DNA from: Gammaproteobacteria bacterium
GTDB taxonomy: Bacteria; Pseudomonadota; Gammaproteobacteria; PS1; Pseudothioglobaceae
Length of the DNA stretch: 7,721 nucleotides
Direction of reading: 5' to 3'
NCBI GenBank assembly: GCA_024280535.1
Contig: JAJRPY010000161.1
Span: 1 to 7,721, forward strand
The position numbers were made by a program, and so were the translations under genes. Position 1 is the first letter of the stretch, and every line of letters starts with the position of its first letter. The notes under the pieces are model-generated. The model worked only from the letters and a program-made list of their open reading frames with translations. It did not search any database and was not told the origin of the DNA. Below, one piece after another: positions 6,730-7,721 of this stretch.

Positions 6730-7470
6730 ATGGCAGGACACAGTAAATGGCACAACATTCAACACCGAAAAGGCGCTCAAGATGCCAAACGCGGCAAAAT
6801 TTTCACCAAACTAATTAAAGAAATTGTCATTGCTGCCAAATCAGGCGGTGGGGTGATTGAAAACAATCCAAGTCTAAGAATGGTGATTGACAAAGCCTTG
6901 GCTGCCAATATGAAGCGTGACACCATTGAAAATGCGGTGAAACGCGGCTCTGGCGATTTGGATGGTGAAAACTATGCCGAAGTGCGGTATGAAGGTTACG
7001 GGCTGGCAGGCACTGCCATTATGGTAGATACACTCACCGATAATCGCAATCGCACCGTGGCTGACGTGCGCCATGCGTTTACCAAGCACGGGGGCAATTT
7101 GGGTACAGATGGTTCGGTCGCTTATTTGTTTAATAAACAAGGTTTTATCAGTTTTCAATCGGGCGATGAGGACCAGATTATGGAGGTGGCACTCGAGGCG
7201 GGCGCGCAAGATATTATCAGTAATGATGACGGATCTATTGATGTGGTGACCACGCCTGAGGATTTTTTCACCGTGAAAGATGCACTTACTGATGCAGGAC
7301 TAGAAGCCAACCATGCCGAGGTAACGATGGAGCCTGCCACCCGTGTTGAATTGAATTTGGGCGATGCGGAAAAATTTATGAAACTAATCGAACGCCTAGA
7401 AGATTTGGACGATACGCAGGAGGTGTATCACAATGCGGATATTTCTGATGAGGTGATGGCGCAGTTGTAA
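6730..7470 (+). CDS. yebC: YebC/TACO1 family protein
   Basis: A 246-residue cytosolic protein of the YebC/PmpR/TACO1 family, full-length (246 in E. coli). It begins with the hallmark [22 protein letters not shown] and continues with the conserved helical N-terminal domain ([14 protein letters not shown], 62-75), then YEGYG (87-91), TDNRNRT (103-109) and the FTKHGGNLG block (117-125). Family members have been described as transcription regulators and, more recently, as ribosome-associated factors that help synthesis of proline-rich proteins; the sequence does not decide between these. The start has a clear Shine-Dalgarno, GGAGA (6720-6724), 5 nt before the ATG, unlike nadA. In many gammaproteobacteria it lies between aspS and ruvC, so the surrounding order is partly ancestral. 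The downstream gene starts after only 9 nt. Confidence 0.96.
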   Translation: MAGHSKWHNIQHRKGAQDAKRGKIFTKLIKEIVIAAKSGGGVIENNPSLRMVIDKALAANMKRDTIENAVKRGSGDLDGENYAEVRYEGYGLAGTAIMVDTLTDNRNRTVADVRHAFTKHGGNLGTDGSVAYLFNKQGFISFQSGDEDQIMEVALEAGAQDIISNDDGSIDVVTTPEDFFTVKDALTDAGLEANHAEVTMEPATRVELNLGDAEKFMKLIERLEDLDDTQEVYHNADISDEVMAQL

Positions 7471-7479
7471 AATTATTTT

Positions 7480-7721
7480 ATGAAAAACCCAAAAAACACT
7501 ACTCTACAGATATCAGCAGTAATTCTATTCGGTGTTACTTCGTTCGTTGTTATATATATTTACTATCCTCTTTATATTGAAGACTTGCAAACAGAAAAAT
7601 ATATAAGCTTATTTGCAAAAATTATAACGGGTCATATTGCTATTATTAGTTTAATTTTATTATTGAAGCGTGTTAAAAATCAAGAAAAACAAATTGGCAT
7701 TCAAATCAACCAACGCGTGGA
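7480..7721 (+). CDS. Hypothetical two-helix membrane protein, 3' end missing
   Basis: An open frame runs from the ATG at 7480 off the window edge, with 80 complete codons seen and no stop. A short polar N-terminus precedes a hydrophobic segment at about residues 11-30, an extracytoplasmic-type loop (about 31-45), and a second hydrophobic segment at about 46-62. A basic helix then begins: KRVKNQEKQIGIQINQRV, followed by a codon starting GA. Two N-terminal helices leading into such a Gln/Lys-rich segment recall membrane-anchored pentapeptide-repeat proteins, but the repeat region, if present, lies beyond the window, so this is a weak guess. It is AT-rich (25% in one sampled line) unlike yebC, has no visible Shine-Dalgarno, and stands where ruvC often follows yebC. 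It is probably an accessory gene. Confidence 0.65.
   Translation, partial: MKNPKNTTLQISAVILFGVTSFVVIYIYYPLYIEDLQTEKYISLFAKIITGHIAIISLILLLKRVKNQEKQIGIQINQRV

Overview
The window looks like chromosomal DNA from an AT-rich gammaproteobacterium. All eight recognisable genes lie on the plus strand and are tightly packed. Six are housekeeping genes of proteobacterial type: htpX (5' end missing), map, a DUF502 membrane-protein gene, aspS, nadA and yebC. The DUF502-aspS and aspS...yebC order recalls the aspS-yebC-ruvC neighbourhood of many gammaproteobacteria. Gene content, moderate-to-low GC and protein character would suit the SUP05/Thioglobus group of sulfur oxidisers and mussel symbionts. That placement is inference and was not tested.

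Layout. Positions 1-642 hold the last 213 codons of HtpX, an inner-membrane zinc protease. Type I methionine aminopeptidase follows after 3 nt (646-1422). A 50-nt gap with an extended -10 element leads to DUF502 (1473-2096), which shares an ATGA overlap with aspartyl-tRNA synthetase (2093-3844). Next comes an AT-rich pair: a 435-residue SMC/ABC-like AAA ATPase (3878-5185) and a 181-residue protein with a PD-(D/E)XK nuclease signature (5185-5730), overlapping by one base (TAATG). Quinolinate synthase nadA starts 6 nt later (5737-6678). yebC follows with its own leader and a good Shine-Dalgarno (6730-7470). The window ends in the start of an AT-rich two-helix membrane protein (7480 to the edge), which occupies the place where ruvC would often be found.

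How the genes fit together. The housekeeping genes serve protein quality control and maturation (HtpX, MetAP), translation (AspRS, YebC) and NAD synthesis (NadA). The ATPase-nuclease pair is the accessory element. Its sampled GC (about 20-42% per 60-base line, mostly near 30%) is well below that of its neighbours (about 45-57% in sampled lines). The ATPase has Walker A, signature-like, Walker B and H-switch motifs but no Toprim nuclease domain of its own, and the small partner carries the putative nuclease centre. This matches the ATPase-plus-effector plan of two-gene anti-phage systems such as Septu (ATPase + HNH) and PARIS (ATPase + Toprim), but with a PD-(D/E)XK effector. It is the best candidate for an undescribed system here. 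AspRS also carries the two residues linked to non-discriminating charging of tRNA-Asn, which predicts GatCAB elsewhere in the genome.

No tRNA, rRNA, CRISPR array, insertion sequence or convincing rho-independent terminator was seen. No gene-free stretch exceeds about 50 nt.
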